Positions 1-11,930 are shown, numbered from the stretch's first letter. The stretch: DNA of 64,000 nt from Taeniopygia guttata (GCF_048771995.1 NC_133024.1:7886001-7950000); one strand, 5' to 3'. Program-made: numbers and translations. Notes: generated from the sequence alone by a model not told the origin.

Positions 1-2559
1 ATAAGGGATATCAACTGATCCTAGAAAGTCAGTCTCCCAAACCAGCTGCAGCAGTACCAATGCTGTATTTATTTTATTATGTCACAGATGTCACAAGCTC
101 TCACAAAATTACTCAGAACTGATTGTTTGCATAAATAAATCTAACTTTGCTAGTTGCAGCACAGAGGCAGAAAGGCCTGAGATTTGAGAAGGCAAATTTC
201 ATTTATACAAGTTCAAAAAAAAAGCCAAAATGTGGGTATAAAGCATAATTGCAGATGGCCATTGGGGAAGCAGGTGGTGATACTTGTAGTTTCTAAAAGC
301 AGATGAGGCTTTGTGGTAGGTTTGACACTAGGCTAAATTGTATCTTTTTTGAAGAAGGAGGTGCTTTGGTTGCATAGAAAAGGCATTTTGGTTCCTAAGT
401 ATCCTCACCTCACCCAGGGTCGCACTGTTGACTAATAGCAGAATAAAATTCCTGAATAGAAGTTTTAGTCCTCAGATTTCAGGTTTAGATGCCTGATGAT
501 GCTGCCTGAGACTGTTTGTCACATATGTCTCTCCTCAGCTCTGTTTTAGCAGTTAGTATTTATGCCCAGATACATTTTTTAAATACAAAAATCTCAGCGT
601 ATACACATGAATGGTTGCCAAAGTGACCTCGGCACAATTCTGCTGCTGTCAATTGCATTATCTGGATCTTTTCCCTTAGCCTGCACCCTTTGGCACATTC
701 TGCACAGGCTTCTAACAGAGGACTATTAAATGTAATTAATAAGAGCCTGCTAGCAAATCTATTCAGCTGCAAAATGCTGGAAAATAATCCAGTTTGCTTA
801 CAAAAGGCATGATCGTAAATCGAGAATTTTAAATTTCCATCTGGGATTTAAAAGCATATACTCAATTTATTTTTTTCATTACTCTTATTTTTTGTCGTCC
901 ACAGTAAGAACTGGTCCATTGCTAAAGGCAGATAGCAGATGGTAAACCTCCTCTGCCATATGACTCTGCTATTATTCCATTCCTCTGCATACCTAATCTA
1001 ATAAATTGAGTGTAATTGACTGTAAGTGTTCACCCTACATGTGAACACATCCCAGTATGTTACAGCTTTAACAGGAAGACTGAGCAGACTCCTGGAGCTG
1101 ATATGCTCTTCCCATGTTTATTTATTTACACATCTAGAGTAGCCAGGATAGTTTACGTGTGAGATTCAATGGGGAAAGTAAGCTTCTCAGCACTGGGAAG
1201 ACCCCACTTCCATCAGCTCTTCCAATCCCAAATTAAACAATTCATCAGACATACCCAGTTCTCGGGCTAAAAAAGACAACAGGCAAACAAATTGTATCAT
1301 CAGAAAATACCTTGGGATTAATTGATACAACTCATATAATTGCATTGGGATTCTCAGAGTGCAGGGGCCAATGAGCACATTGGAGCTGAGCTCCACCTTC
1401 CAGCCCTTAATGCTGCTCTGCACAGAGAGGAGGGCTAAGCCATAGTCCCCAAAGCTAGCATCCCTCTTTGGAGAGCTGGTAGCTGCACAATAATTTGTTC
1501 ATTACTCAACCTTCAGTTATATAACCAATGCATTTCTGTGTGTGCTCTGATTAGTGACTAGTCCATCGTACAAAAGCAGTCTGACATCATAAGGTCCCTT
1601 CCCAGGCATGTGATTTCTGCCAGCTCTAGGTTACCTTCGGGCAATCCTGCCCCTTTCTTCCCCAAGCCCTGTTCCAGAGGTGATTCATCTTTGTTGGCAT
1701 TAGCGAGTTTCTGTCATTCCTGTGTTATCTCGCTGTGATTCTCCACTTTGAGGTCCACAATTTTCAACTTGAAACATAATGATCCAAAGACTTCCTTGGT
1801 TTTGAAGTTTTAATTTTATTTCATTCTTCAGCACTGCCTTGCTGGCTTTCAAAAGAGGTTAACTTGCATGGTTTGCAGCCTTTAAATCTGTGTCCCCCAT
1901 GAAGGAAAACATGTAGAACTATGTTTATTTAGTTTTAAGCTCAAACTTGAGTCCTAGTGCTTTTAGTGAAATTCAAGTACATGCTGAAGTGCTTTTCTGA
2001 GTGAGGGCACTTTCCTCAACCACAACTCATCTTCCGTGGGGTTAAAGTGGAACATTCACGTGAGCACTAAGGAACAGTGCTGTGCTCCAGGCTGATCATC
2101 AGCCGTATCCTGATCAGCACTGATTCTCTTTACAGTCCTCATTTATCTGAGCAGTACTGAGAACTCATTATTTAATTCTCTTGCAGGCCTAGTTTAGATG
2201 ATGGTGCTATTTTGTTTGGGTTTGTGTTAATATAAAACCTATCCTTGGATTCTCACAGCTGCAGCACCATTGTTAGAGTACTCTGAAACATTTCCTCTCA
2301 AACAAATTGATAAATACATTGACAAACATATTGACAAATATAGCTGTCCTGAGAACAATATTAGAAGAAAATAAACTTTATTTTCCTTATGCAAGAACAT
2401 AACAGATTTGTTGAAAAGTCCTGGTTTTTTCTTTGCTGAATACTCTCTTCATCTCTCCCCCTCTCAACCCATAGCTCTGCAGTGGGACCTATGGGCTTGG
2501 GATTTTATTTAAAGGGTTTTGTCTTGGCACTGCTTTTCTCCTCCAGCAGTTTGCAGACA
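1..2559. other. AT-rich noncoding stretch
   Basis: No open frame longer than about 80 codons and no repeat family I recognise. The sequence is ordinary AT-rich vertebrate noncoding DNA with stop codons in every frame. Old, diverged transposon remnants could be present that cannot be recognised by eye. Confidence 0.6.
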
Positions 2560-2860
2560 TTTCTATTGCAGATTTGGCTGTCCCTGTTGCAGCGGTGGCA
2601 TAAGCCCAACCTTGGAATATTCTGTATTTGCTTATTATTTGGGAGCCTGCCAGTGTGTTTCTCTGGCATGCAAGCTGCACAAGCAAAACCGGAATGCAGC
2701 TTTATGAAATTGAGTTAATTAAATCATATGCATTTAATTCAAGTTTATTAGCAGTGAGGGGGCACTTTTCTAGCCCATGGGCTTTCTCTTTGGTAAATTG
2801 CACAGGGCTGTTGTAACAACAGCAATAGAACTTTGTGGAATGGTTATACATTGTTTTGAA
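2560..2860. promoter_or_regulatory. Candidate conserved noncoding element with homeodomain/POU-like sites
   Basis: This stretch is free of simple repeats and has a dense run of homeodomain-type words at 2712-2743, including TTAATTAAAT and ATGCATTTAAT (2728-2738), the latter resembling a POU octamer. Such clusters are common in vertebrate developmental enhancers. The sequence shows only the motifs; conservation and function are inference. AT-rich DNA yields these words by chance, so confidence is low. Short overlapping open frames here show no protein family signature. Confidence 0.22.
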
Positions 2861-3991
2861 TTCAGAGTTTTTTATACAGGTCACTACCAGCACACATTTG
2901 GCATAGGAAACAGAAGTCAGTAACAGCCACCTCTGTCATATTGAACATGATAATTTTTTGGAAAGTTATCACAAATAGATAAAGTATACCTTCTCTTCTC
3001 AGCAGTTCATTTTACAGTGATTTTTTTAGGAAAGGTAGATCCTGAGGAATGATCTTAAGGGACATATGAATCCTGTCAGGAAGGGTTTTCTCTATGTATG
3101 AGCAGCCTTTGCTGGGTTAATTTATGTAATTGGTGAGGGCAGCCACTCCAAAAGTGCCACAGGGGTTACTGTGTCAGCACTTGCTGGGATTTCTGGGGAT
3201 GTATCCCACAGCTATTTCACTCCATTAAGGTGAATTACATTGGGATCCCAAAGAACTGTGAGGTTTCCTTCTGAACAACTCTAGAAGACTGTCTGCACTG
3301 GAGTTGTTTTGTGCTCTTCCAAATCCCAGAGAGGTATCTTGTTCTGCTGATTGTTTTTTTTGTTTTGTTTTGGTTTTTTTTGCCTGGTCCTTGTGGCAGG
3401 TTAGTGAGCTGTGGCTGAGAGCAGCATCATTCAGGTGATGGAATACTGCCTGGGAAAAGTGTTCAGGGAAAAACCCTGTGAAAGCTTCATGTCATTTCAG
3501 TGTAATTCATCCAAGTAATTCTGGCATTTGTGTTTCTATGAGGACACACCTTGTCACTGAGGAATGAACAGGAATGAACATCCCCAACAGGAGCACAGAG
3601 GCTGTGGCCATGGCATGGGGGGAGGAAGACAAGGAGGAAGATCTAAAGGAGGGAAATACAGCTGCTGAAACAAAATGCATGCCAGTATTGGGCAGGGTGA
3701 TAGCTGACCCACCAACCATGCTCAGCAAAGTGTGTGCTGGGTTAACCTCTCCCTGAAAATCAGGGAATCACGGCTTCATTGGCATCAATGCATGCCTTTG
3801 ATATCAGAAGAATGTATACATAAGCCCAGTTCTGACCTGAGTGTTAACAGACACTGCATTCCAAGGAGAAATGCAGGGCTAAGATCAGGCCTAGTGTTGC
3901 TTAGTAACCTCTAATCATGAGCCCAGACACAAATCAGAAACCCTTCTGCCTGGGTTTGTCTTTTTGCCTTACATGATACTAAGTGAACAGA

Positions 3992-4016
3992 TTTTTTTTT
4001 TTTTTTTTTTTTTTTT
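3992..4016. repeat. Poly-T tract (25 T)
   Basis: An uninterrupted run of 25 T residues, followed by GTAATAAAATG. It could be the poly-A tail of an old minus-strand retrocopy, but no recognisable retrocopy body follows on the right. It is more safely called a simple repeat and is likely length-variable. Confidence 0.9.
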
Positions 4017-4424
4017 GTAATAAAATGTAGCTATTCCTCACATTTTTTAATCGGGGATTTTGTAGAATTGGCACTCACAGTACTTTGCAAGTAAGCCAGA
4101 ACAATTAATCTAATTCATTAAAAACTTACTTATTACACATTCCTTGATTAGAGAGGAAGGGATGAAGGAATTCTCATATCATCAGTTTCAAGAGAGTCGA
4201 AGACAACTCTGACTTCTACCCACAAGGGAAATGATTCTGCCTCTCATTCCCATCTAGGGTTCTCCTAATCTGTTTCCCATACCTGTGTATGGCAGTTTAC
4301 TGTATCTGTGCTGGGATGAGTGTGGTTGGTCTGGTAGATTTCAACTAAGTATTCAGTCTCACTGTTTTTTTCCAAAATTAATGTGGGTATGTGGGTGGTG
4401 TTTTGATTTTTTTGTTTTGGTTTG

Positions 4425-4442
4425 TTTTTTTTTTTTTTTTTT
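4425..4442. repeat. Poly-T tract (18 T)
   Basis: Uninterrupted run of 18 T, preceded by interrupted T-rich sequence from about 4401. Simple repeat with no associated element seen. Confidence 0.85.
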
Positions 4443-5279
4443 CGTTTAAGTGTTCTGACTTGTCTGCAAAGAGGATATGAAGAACACTCTTTGTGAATCT
4501 CATAGCTGTATGAATTTCTAGAGCAGTAAAATAAGTGTAAGAATTTTAAAAATAAGTATAATAATTTTGCTATGGAAAATTACAAAATTAAATCTTGGTC
4601 ACCTCAGGAAACTGCCTTATTTCTTACCTGGAAATAAGTGCAGGAATTGGAAGGAGAAGAGCCTCTCTTTTTATTACAGCAGTGCCAGGATCTTATGTCA
4701 GTGACAGACAAAAGTTTGAAGCATACAGATAAGGATTATTCTTCCTAATCCCTGCCTAACCAACTTCCATAGAGAAGACGACAAGAAAAATGGTCGAAAA
4801 ATGAGCAACTATGAGCCCAAACCTGTCATGCTGCAGTTGTGCTGGATTTCAACTCAGTTGCATGCAATAGATCTGTGCTCTACAACTTTCTTATCATCCA
4901 ACCAAGAGGTAGCCAAGGAAAATGATTTACAGCAGTGGGCATCCCTTATAGAAGAAAAAGGAATGACACAGGCTTTATTTTGTAATATTATGTCCAAATC
5001 TCTTTGTGTTCTTTGGAATATATGTATTGTGTAAGTTGTGTGGACTGAAAAGAAGATTTGGGATTTGTTCTTACCTTCCAGATTCAGATCTTTCAAAATG
5101 AATGTGTAAACACACACCCCAGCTGCACATAATGAGGAATTCCCACTAACACCCAGATGGATTAAGTATTCCACTAACTTGTCCAGGAGATAAATTGCCT
5201 GAATACTTAAGAAATTTTAAAACTTAACAGACACTTATCTAAGCAAGAAAGAAAAGAAAAGAAAACAAAACTTCATTGC

Positions 5280-5921
5280 TGTCTCAGTTTAGGGCAAATC
5301 TGGGAGAAAACTTCAAAAGGGGTTTCTCTAGAAAGTAAATTTAAGTGTCTCTTCTCCCAGCTGGTTTGGAAAAAGATTTTCCTAGAGAAAAGTGAAAAAA
5401 CTTTGTTTATTTAACAGGCAAAGCATTCACCAGCACACAAAACAAAGATCAATATTAAAGAATAAAATTTCTTGCCCTTCCGAAGAGATGACAAACTCAA
5501 ACAGTCCCTTTGTGGGCTGCAGCTGGGCTCACTCAGTCTCTCATCAGTCCCTCCGGCGCTGGAAATGCTGGGGACCCAGTGAGCCACAGGCGTGAGCTGC
5601 TGCCGCCCTTCTGGGTTTCAGTCCAGAGCAGGTTTAAACAGTTCCAAGAAAAAGAAAAAACACAGTCCAGGGAACTTCTCTGCCTCAGCTAGCTAAAAAA
5701 TAACTAAAAGCAAAGGAGAGCCCTGTCCCCCTGTCTGTCTGTTCTGCAGATAACACAGTCCAGGAGCAGGATGAGGGGAGCGAGCGCAGGTTCTGAAGTC
5801 AATGCATTTCTTCTTCCCCCTCTTTTTCTTTAGAAACAAGTCTTAAAGGTCCAGAACTTAATATCCAGCAGAAACAGAACAGATGACTGGGGATATAAGC
5901 ATCATAAAGTCATCCAGGACA
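5280..5921 (-). mobile_element. Solo ERV LTR, probably minus-oriented
   Basis: The segment starts TGTCTCAGTTTAGGG and ends AGGACA, so it has TG...CA termini over about 642 bp. Layout and words (a TGTCTCAGTTT start, then a stretch ending in TTTATTTAACAG) match my recollection of a songbird ERVK-type LTR that usually appears in this reversed orientation. A TTTATT near 5406-5412 would be the AATAAA polyadenylation signal on the minus strand. An AATAAA on the plus strand near 5463 makes orientation less certain. Flanks CATTGC and ATTGTT share only ATTG, so there is no clean target-site duplication. No internal retroviral sequence adjoins it. Confidence 0.5.
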
Positions 5922-6784
5922 ATTGTTTAAAACTATTTTTGCTGTCAATAGATCCTCAGGTATGAAACTCAGGATTTATGGCTGATCAATGAATAATAAA
6001 AACAGGCCAGGAAGGATTGTGAGAGGGTCTGTTGCCCTCTTGCTAGCCAAAGCAGGATCATCTATGTCACAACCATTTGTCTAACCTGTTTTTTCCAAGT
6101 TGAGCACATATCAAGACATCTCCTTGCTTTCCACGGAAAACTTTTTCTAGTTCTCAACTTTTTGCTTGCAGTTCAAGCCTGTTACTGAGTCCATGAAGAA
6201 GAAAAGACTAATTTCCTCCTTACCTGCAGTGTTTCTCCTCACACACCTCCTCTGTGGGCTAAACTGCCCGAATCTTCCAGCCTTTCTCTTCTTGGCCAGG
6301 CTTCATCCAGCTGCTGTCATCCATTTCCTTCTCCTCTGGGCTCTCCATGTGCTTGTGAGAGTTTGTGTGTCTCCAATGCAGCCAGATTCTGCTGGCAATT
6401 ACCTTTACATATTTTAGTACCCTGCTGTGTACCTTTGAAGGGACAGCTTGCACTTGTGCTGTGCACTTGTAGTGTGTACAGGGAACTTTTCTCCCTTTCA
6501 CTCCAAGTCCATGTGAAACTGAAAATCCAGCTCTCCTGGCACTTCTGATACTGCAGGCACAAGCACATGCAAATACCGACAGGCATTTAGCAAACTGGAT
6601 AAAACAGCAACTCAGTTTTAAACACCTGATTTCCCCTCCTATTTAAAGGTCTGGGTTTCTGGCTTGGTTTCAGTGTTACCACATGGCCTCGCTTATGTAC
6701 TTTGTAAAATTTGATTTTGGTGGAATCTTAAAACACACAGTCTTTAGCTAAAGAATACCATGAAAAGAGGCTGATCTTCACTGC

Positions 6785-6846
6785 ATTCACACAGGACGAG
6801 AAAATTGCTTTCACAGGATGAGAAAATTGCATTCACAGGAGGAGAA
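6785..6846 (+). repeat. 22-bp tandem repeat, about 2.5 copies
   Basis: Units 6795-6816 and 6817-6838 differ at two positions around the core GAGAAAATTGC(A/T)TTCACAG. A partial unit precedes them (ATTCACACAG) and another follows (GAGGAGAA). Small local tandem duplication with no evident function. Confidence 0.85.
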
Positions 6847-6949
6847 GCATGTAGTTAACCTGAAACAGCCACATTGATGAGCTGCCTGGCTCTGGAGACA
6901 CCTGAAACCTGCACTCCATCCTAAAAGCTCTGGAAAGTTTTGGTCGGCT

Positions 6950-7230
6950 CCAGCAGCACTTCTGTCGTGACAAGGCTGAGAATCAAGGCTGAACAGCTCC
7001 TGCTGACATCCCTGGAAGGATGGGGAGAAAGGAAACGAGGTTCAAGGCAGACACTGACCTCCACCGGTGCCTTTCCCAATTACACCCGGCATTGCCACAC
7101 TCCCGCCTGGAGTTGCATCAACCATTTCATCGCGGCTGGGATTCCCAATTCTCTCCCGAAGTTTGACTTGAAATGCCGGGAGAACCCGGGATTCAACAGA
7201 GCAGTGATTGACGCATCCTTAGACAGTCTT
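6950..7230 (+). other. CpG-enriched patch with a 115-codon open frame
   Basis: About a dozen CpG dinucleotides lie within roughly 300 bp (words such as CACCGG, CACCCGG, ATCGCGG, CCCGAAG, GCCGGG, ACCCGGG), while the neighbouring DNA is CpG-poor. An open frame runs 6940-7287 on the plus strand, starting MVGSSSTSVVTRLRIK. The protein has no signal peptide, membrane segment or motif I recognise. The patch may be an unmethylated regulatory element, a fragment of a GC-richer insertion, or chance. I do not call a gene. Confidence 0.25.
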
Positions 7231-7320
7231 AGTTTTAGTGCCTTTGGCTTGCTTTCACCTAAGCTGCCTTGGGAAAAAAAATACTAATCACAAACTATTA
7301 CGAGCTCAAACCCAAAAATA

Positions 7321-7415
7321 CCTTTGCCTTTAATAAACAGCTCCTTTGCCTTTAATCATTACATTAATAGTAAAAAAAAGCCCCACGATATTAATAGTAA
7401 AAAAAAAAAAAAAAA
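7321..7415 (+). repeat. Short direct repeats and A-rich tract
   Basis: CCTTTGCCTTTAAT occurs at 7321-7334 and 7343-7356. ATTAATAGTAAAAAAA then occurs twice, the second copy running into a 17-A tract. This resembles replication-slippage debris just upstream of a CR1 tail. Confidence 0.75.
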
Positions 7416-7431
7416 TCACAGCCACATCAAA

Positions 7432-7558
7432 CAAATGTTTGGACGATGCTCTCACATGTGTGGTGTGATTCTTGGGGCTGTCCTGTGCAGGGCGAGGAGC
7501 TGCACTGATGATCCTTGTGGGCTCCTTCCAGCTCAGCATATTCTATAATTATATGATA
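7432..7558 (+). mobile_element. CR1 LINE 3' end fragment
   Basis: The segment reads like an avian CR1 3' untranslated end in sense orientation: GTGTGATTCTTGGGGCTGTC, then GATGATCCTTGTGGG, a CTTCCAGCTCAG word, and a degenerate ATTCTATAATTATATGAT terminus. It is heavily 5'-truncated, as most bird CR1 copies are, and carries no coding sequence. Confidence 0.85.
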
Positions 7559-10500
7559 TTATGCCTTTCTCATTAGGCAGAAAACATATTTGTATTTCAT
7601 AAGAAACTTGTGTTTCTTAATAGTTGCATATAAGAAATACATCTTTCTGCACTATGGTGATTCAGGTGTGTGAGGAGGAGTGTGATGCTTTATCCCTGAG
7701 GATTTCAGAGCATGGTATGAACATATAAAACCATTATGCAAAGCCCTCTAGTTCTACCTTCCCCACAACCTTGCTCAGGTGAACCCCTTTATCAGCACCC
7801 ATGTTCAAGATGGGCAAATAAAGGTGCTTGTGCTTTCACTGCTACCACTTACACAGGAGAAGCCACAGGCTGCCAAGACTGTGACTCTTGTGAAATAGGA
7901 AGCCTCAGGTACTAGCTTGCCCTATTGCCCTGACATGAACTCCTGAACTGTGATTTACTGGCACATCACCAACAGAACAAGCCAAGTGATACTGCTCCTC
8001 CTCCTGTGCTGCCCTTTGCCAGCATTTGGTGGTCAGAAAAAATGGGAACTGAGCCATCTGATGTTATGGAAGCCAAAAAAGGGTTCCTAGCAGAAGACTC
8101 TGTCCTTGCATTCTGACATTCCTCAGGCAGAACAGCATTTTTTTTTTTTTTCTGCAGTGACTGTCACAGTACAGCTGGCAATTTGAGCAAAAAAGGAAAA
8201 GGAAGTAGATCACCTGCACAAAAATCCATAGCAACCAAACATCTATTAAGGCTTCATTTACACAAGTGAGCATTGTCTATTCCTATCATCCATGTACACT
8301 CCCATTCTCCTGAGATGTACTTGATTTCCTTTACAGGAGTTCATTGTCTGTTATTTGGTGCTTGATCAGGTATTCCCACATTTTTTGTAAGTGCCCCATT
8401 GATCCTCTGTTATGGGGGATCTGTACAAGACAGCTCTCTGAGCAGCAAGACATAGAAAGCTTCCCCTCTCCCATTTTTCCTCCCCCCTGTTTTACGGATC
8501 TTCTATATCTTTTGTATTGTTTTCCTCTTCTTATCCCATAAAGCCAATGCTGCAGTGTTCCCTTTTCCCCTCCTGCTAACCATCTCTATGCTCCATTTTC
8601 TCCTGTGCTCTCCTAAATCAACTAAGGCAGGTAGCTCCCTCCTGTATTGCCTGAGGCCTCCTGCTACACTAATCTCAGCTTTCATACCTCCTGTATCTCT
8701 CTTGTAATGCTCCTATTCTGAGTGTTTTACATGAAAGCTAGGCAAGATACCTTATATACCATGTCTGATTCAAACTCTAGGCGTGCTACTCACTCAGCAG
8801 CCCGGCATGTCTACCAGAAAGAGGAACAGCTTTGTGTCGCTGAGCAATATAGCAACATCTGCTCACCAGTTTCCAGGAAACCTGTGGGACAGAAGATTTT
8901 TAAGATGTAACTCTGACATTTCTCTGTTAGGGCTTAAAGGGTTTGTAAGGGTGGTGATGACAGTGAGGCTGCACAAGCCTTGTCTCTGTGTGGAATCTAA
9001 CTGGAAACCAAAGGTTGTTCTGCAGCAGTGATAGTGGGTGCATCAAATCACAGCTGGTGCAAGGCAGGCTCTGTAGCTGTCATTGCTGTTGGCAGCTGCT
9101 GCTCCCTAGGTATGGGTATACTACCACAGCAAAGCCTGAAATTATGAGGCTACTGGGAAGTTCTGCCTTGCAAATCCTACTAATAACAGAGTGGGAATAT
9201 TATTATTAAAAAAAAAAAAAACAACCAAAAAAGTTGCTAGGAATTAGTCCACCTTGCCCAAAGAGCCTCAGAAAATTTGATGTGCTCTTTCCCAACATGG
9301 ATAACCCACACATGACAGATAATTCCCCAGCCTGGAGAATGGGATCTGCCTTCTCCTTGAGACCTGAAGAAAGGGATTTTCCCTCTGCCCTGCAGCAGGG
9401 TAGAGCTGATTCCTTTCTCCTGAGAGTCCACATGATGTGAGAGCCTGAATTCTCAAAGAATTCTCTCATTGCTGACATACACTTAACCATGGGCTCAGAA
9501 ATACCAAAGTTGTGTTTAAAAAAGAAATTCCAGCTCATTTAAGAACTCTTGACAAAGTTATCTTTATGACTATCTCTGTCTTGCCTAAATGCAGCTAGTC
9601 TTGAAAAACAATTTGGTTGTGTTCAGAGCTTCAATTTTTTTCTCCTGTATTTTAATATATTCTTTGCAATAAATTTTATTTAATAGTAAATTATTTAATC
9701 TTTAATATATTTAATCTTGCACGTTTAATTTTCTAAATCTTTCAAATTGTTATCACTTAGGACTCAAGAAGGAAGATTACTGCAGCTGTGCATAATGCCT
9801 CCACATAGAAATGTGTAACCAGAGTCAATCTAGCTTTACTTTACAGCCACAGATAGAACTAAGCTTTTTTACCATAGGACCCATCTCAGTGAGAGACTTT
9901 TTCAATGATCAGCTCTCTGAGCTCTATCATTTTTCCAAACTCAGACATAGCTGTCTTTGACAACTGGCAAGATATGATATATTTTCCTCTTGTTAGTTCC
10001 AGCTGTGTTTCTGAGCTAACCTCTCTCCTTCCTTGATGAGTTCAGGTTGTGTCTGGAGTCACATAACACCTCCTGATCTGCAGGCAACCAGAAGAGTCAC
10101 ACTGCTCTTGCTTCTGATGTGTTTCTTCTCTCAAGTATTTGAGTGCTGAGTTTCTAAGCTCTCTCATAGATGGGAAGTGGGAAAAACAATGAAATAATAA
10201 TGATGAGAGCAGCAGGACCAATGCAGCCTGGTTTTCTGTGGATTAATGTCGCAAAGTGTGGGTTCTCTGCTGTGTAGTAAGGCAGTAACAGGGATGCCAG
10301 CTGCAGGCTTTTCCTGAGCTGTAGGCTACTGTAGCCTCTTTCTGTATTAGACTATCTCCACAAAACATGCCTAAAATTATTAACATTGACTCCTCTGACC
10401 AATTACCTGAATTGGTCAGAATTGAACAGACATGTGTTTATATATATACACACATATAAGCACGCAGTGCTATCACTTAATCCTAATTTGCTTAGACAAT

Positions 10501-11039
10501 CAAGCCAAAAGCTGCAAGGGCTGAGTTACAGCAAAGGCACAAACCATTTGGCTGTGATTATCAAAGTCAGCTGCATACACATAATTTTTTGTGATCCTGC
10601 CTACATGAGGAGTTTGCACTTGCCTGGCTCAACGATCTAATTTGAATGCTGCAGATCCCAAGCTGAAATTATCCACTGAAGATAGAATTGCTTTCAATTT
10701 AAACTGAGGCAGCTTTATGGAGATATGAACTGTGAGACGCTGCCCAAGGATGCAACAGCTGCTGTTCCCAGGGCGGGCAGGCAATCTGCTCTCTCGAAGG
10801 CAGGGCGGCTACAATCTCATCACCAACATCTGTCCTTACAGTACACGCTCTTTACCCCTGGAACCAGCTGGGCTAAGGTCTATCTCTCTGGGAAAAGCAG
10901 AGGCAAGTCTGTAGGCAGAGGTGCGTTCAGAGCAGTTATCAGCCTCAAGAAAAGCCAAAACTTTCGCAGGCAAGTGCCTTTCCAGCTTTGAGCCAAAAGC
11001 ACCGAAGCCTCAGAGCTAAATTCAAGTCAGATGGAGTGG
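7559..11039. other. AT-rich noncoding stretch
   Basis: No gene or confident element. It includes a T14 tract near 8139-8152, an A13 tract near 9209-9221, a very AT-rich patch at about 9650-9720 and a short TATATA/CACA microsatellite at about 10439-10457. Open frames around 9206-9538 on both strands are short and unrecognised. Confidence 0.55.
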
Positions 11040-11930
11040 AGTAAGAGTGCAGTGGTGCAGCCAGCAGGAACGGCAGCACCTGCGGCAGCAGCGGGGAACG
11101 GGAGCAGCGGAGCCGCCGCCTCCCGGGAGAGCTCGCAGCGCATGAGGGGGATAGCTGGGATGGGGATGGTGCGCAGAGGCTGGCGGTGGGTGGGGATGGA
11201 GTGAGTGCCGGAGGATGGCGTGGGTGGGTTTGGAGTGCCGGAGGATGTTGTGAGTGGGGATGGAGTGAATGCCGGAGGATGGCGTGGGTGGGTTTGGAGT
11301 GCTGGAGGATGGTGTGAGTGGGCATGGAGGAGTGCCGGAGGATGGTGTGAGTGGGGATGGAGTGAGTGCCGGAGGATGGTGTGAGTGGGGATGGAGGAGT
11401 GCCGGAGGATGGTGTGAGTGGGGATGGAGTGAGTGCCGGAGGATGGTGAGGGTGGGGATGGAGGAGTGCCGGAGGATGTTGCGAGTGGGGATGGAGGAGT
11501 GCCGGAGGATGGTGTGGGTGGGGATGGAGTGAGTGCCGGAGGATGGTGCGGGTGGGGATGGAGTGAGTGCTGGAGGATGGTGTGAGTGGGTTTGGAGTGC
11601 CGGAGGATGTTGCGAGTGGGGATGGAGGAGTGCCGGAGGATGGTGTGAGTGGGGATGGAGTGAGTGCCGGAGGACAGCATGTGCCGGCGGTCGGGGTGCG
11701 GGAGCTGTCACGCTGTGGGGCGGTGCGGTGCCGGTGTGCGGAGGCGTGGCGGACACAGGGTGCGGGGGATGATGTGATAACGTGGCGGGGGCGGTGGGGA
11801 TGGAGGCGGTGGCGGGGCGCGACCCACAGGGGACAAGCGAGAAGGTTGGCACTCGCTGCCAGTGCGTCCCCTCGCCTCCGTGTGTTAACTGGCCGTGTAT
11901 CCCTGCTCGGCGCTCCTGTTCGGCATCCTT
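11040..11930. promoter_or_regulatory. CpG-rich island, candidate promoter
   Basis: GC content and CpG density rise abruptly here against AT-rich surroundings. Left of the minisatellite (11070-11150) are words such as CGGCAGC, GCCGCCGCC, CCCGGGAG and CTCGCAGCGC. Right of it (11680-11930) I count roughly 30 CpGs in 250 bp, with Sp1-type GC boxes (GGGGGCGGTGGGG, GGCGGGGCGCG). The central part is the tandem array. In vertebrates this composition often marks a promoter, here possibly for a noncoding RNA on either strand. No transcript is visible in sequence alone. Alternatively it is GC-rich repeat DNA kept CpG-rich by recent expansion. Confidence 0.4.
11207..11680 (+). repeat. G-rich minisatellite, 14 full units of 30/33/34 bp
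   Basis: Fourteen units start with GCCGGAGGAT (GCTGGAGGAT in two) and a partial fifteenth starts at 11666. Unit lengths in order are 30, 34, 30, 33, 34, 33, 34, 33, 33, 34, 34, 30, 33, 34. The variants end in GGTTTGGAGT (30), GGATGGAGGAGT (33) or GGATGGAGTGAGT (34), so length classes and point variants are interspersed as in a mutating VNTR. The plus strand is strongly G-rich with repeated GG and GGGG runs able to form G-quadruplexes. Because units are not multiples of one frame, the long minus-strand frames through it (Pro/His/Ser-rich) are by-products, not genes. Confidence 0.95.

Larger units (their letters stand above)
2861..5279. other. Noncoding stretch with homopolymer tracts
   Basis: No gene or recognisable element. 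It contains poly-T tracts (annotated separately) and a short GAAAA-type run at about 5245-5268 just before the next LTR. The 106-codon minus-strand frame at 4854-5174 has no recognisable motif and is judged a chance frame. Confidence 0.55.
5922..7431. other. Noncoding stretch, no gene recognised
   Basis: Contains a short 22-bp tandem repeat, a CpG-enriched patch and A-rich direct repeats, each annotated separately. Overlapping open frames at 6166-6586 on both strands have no family signature and are judged chance frames. Confidence 0.5.

Noticed and set aside
3992..4016. Poly-T tract as tail of a processed pseudogene
   Set aside because: No recognisable minus-strand retrocopy body or target duplication beside it.
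11207..11680. CRISPR-like regular repeats
   Set aside because: Units are contiguous without unique spacers and the genome is a vertebrate. It is a minisatellite.
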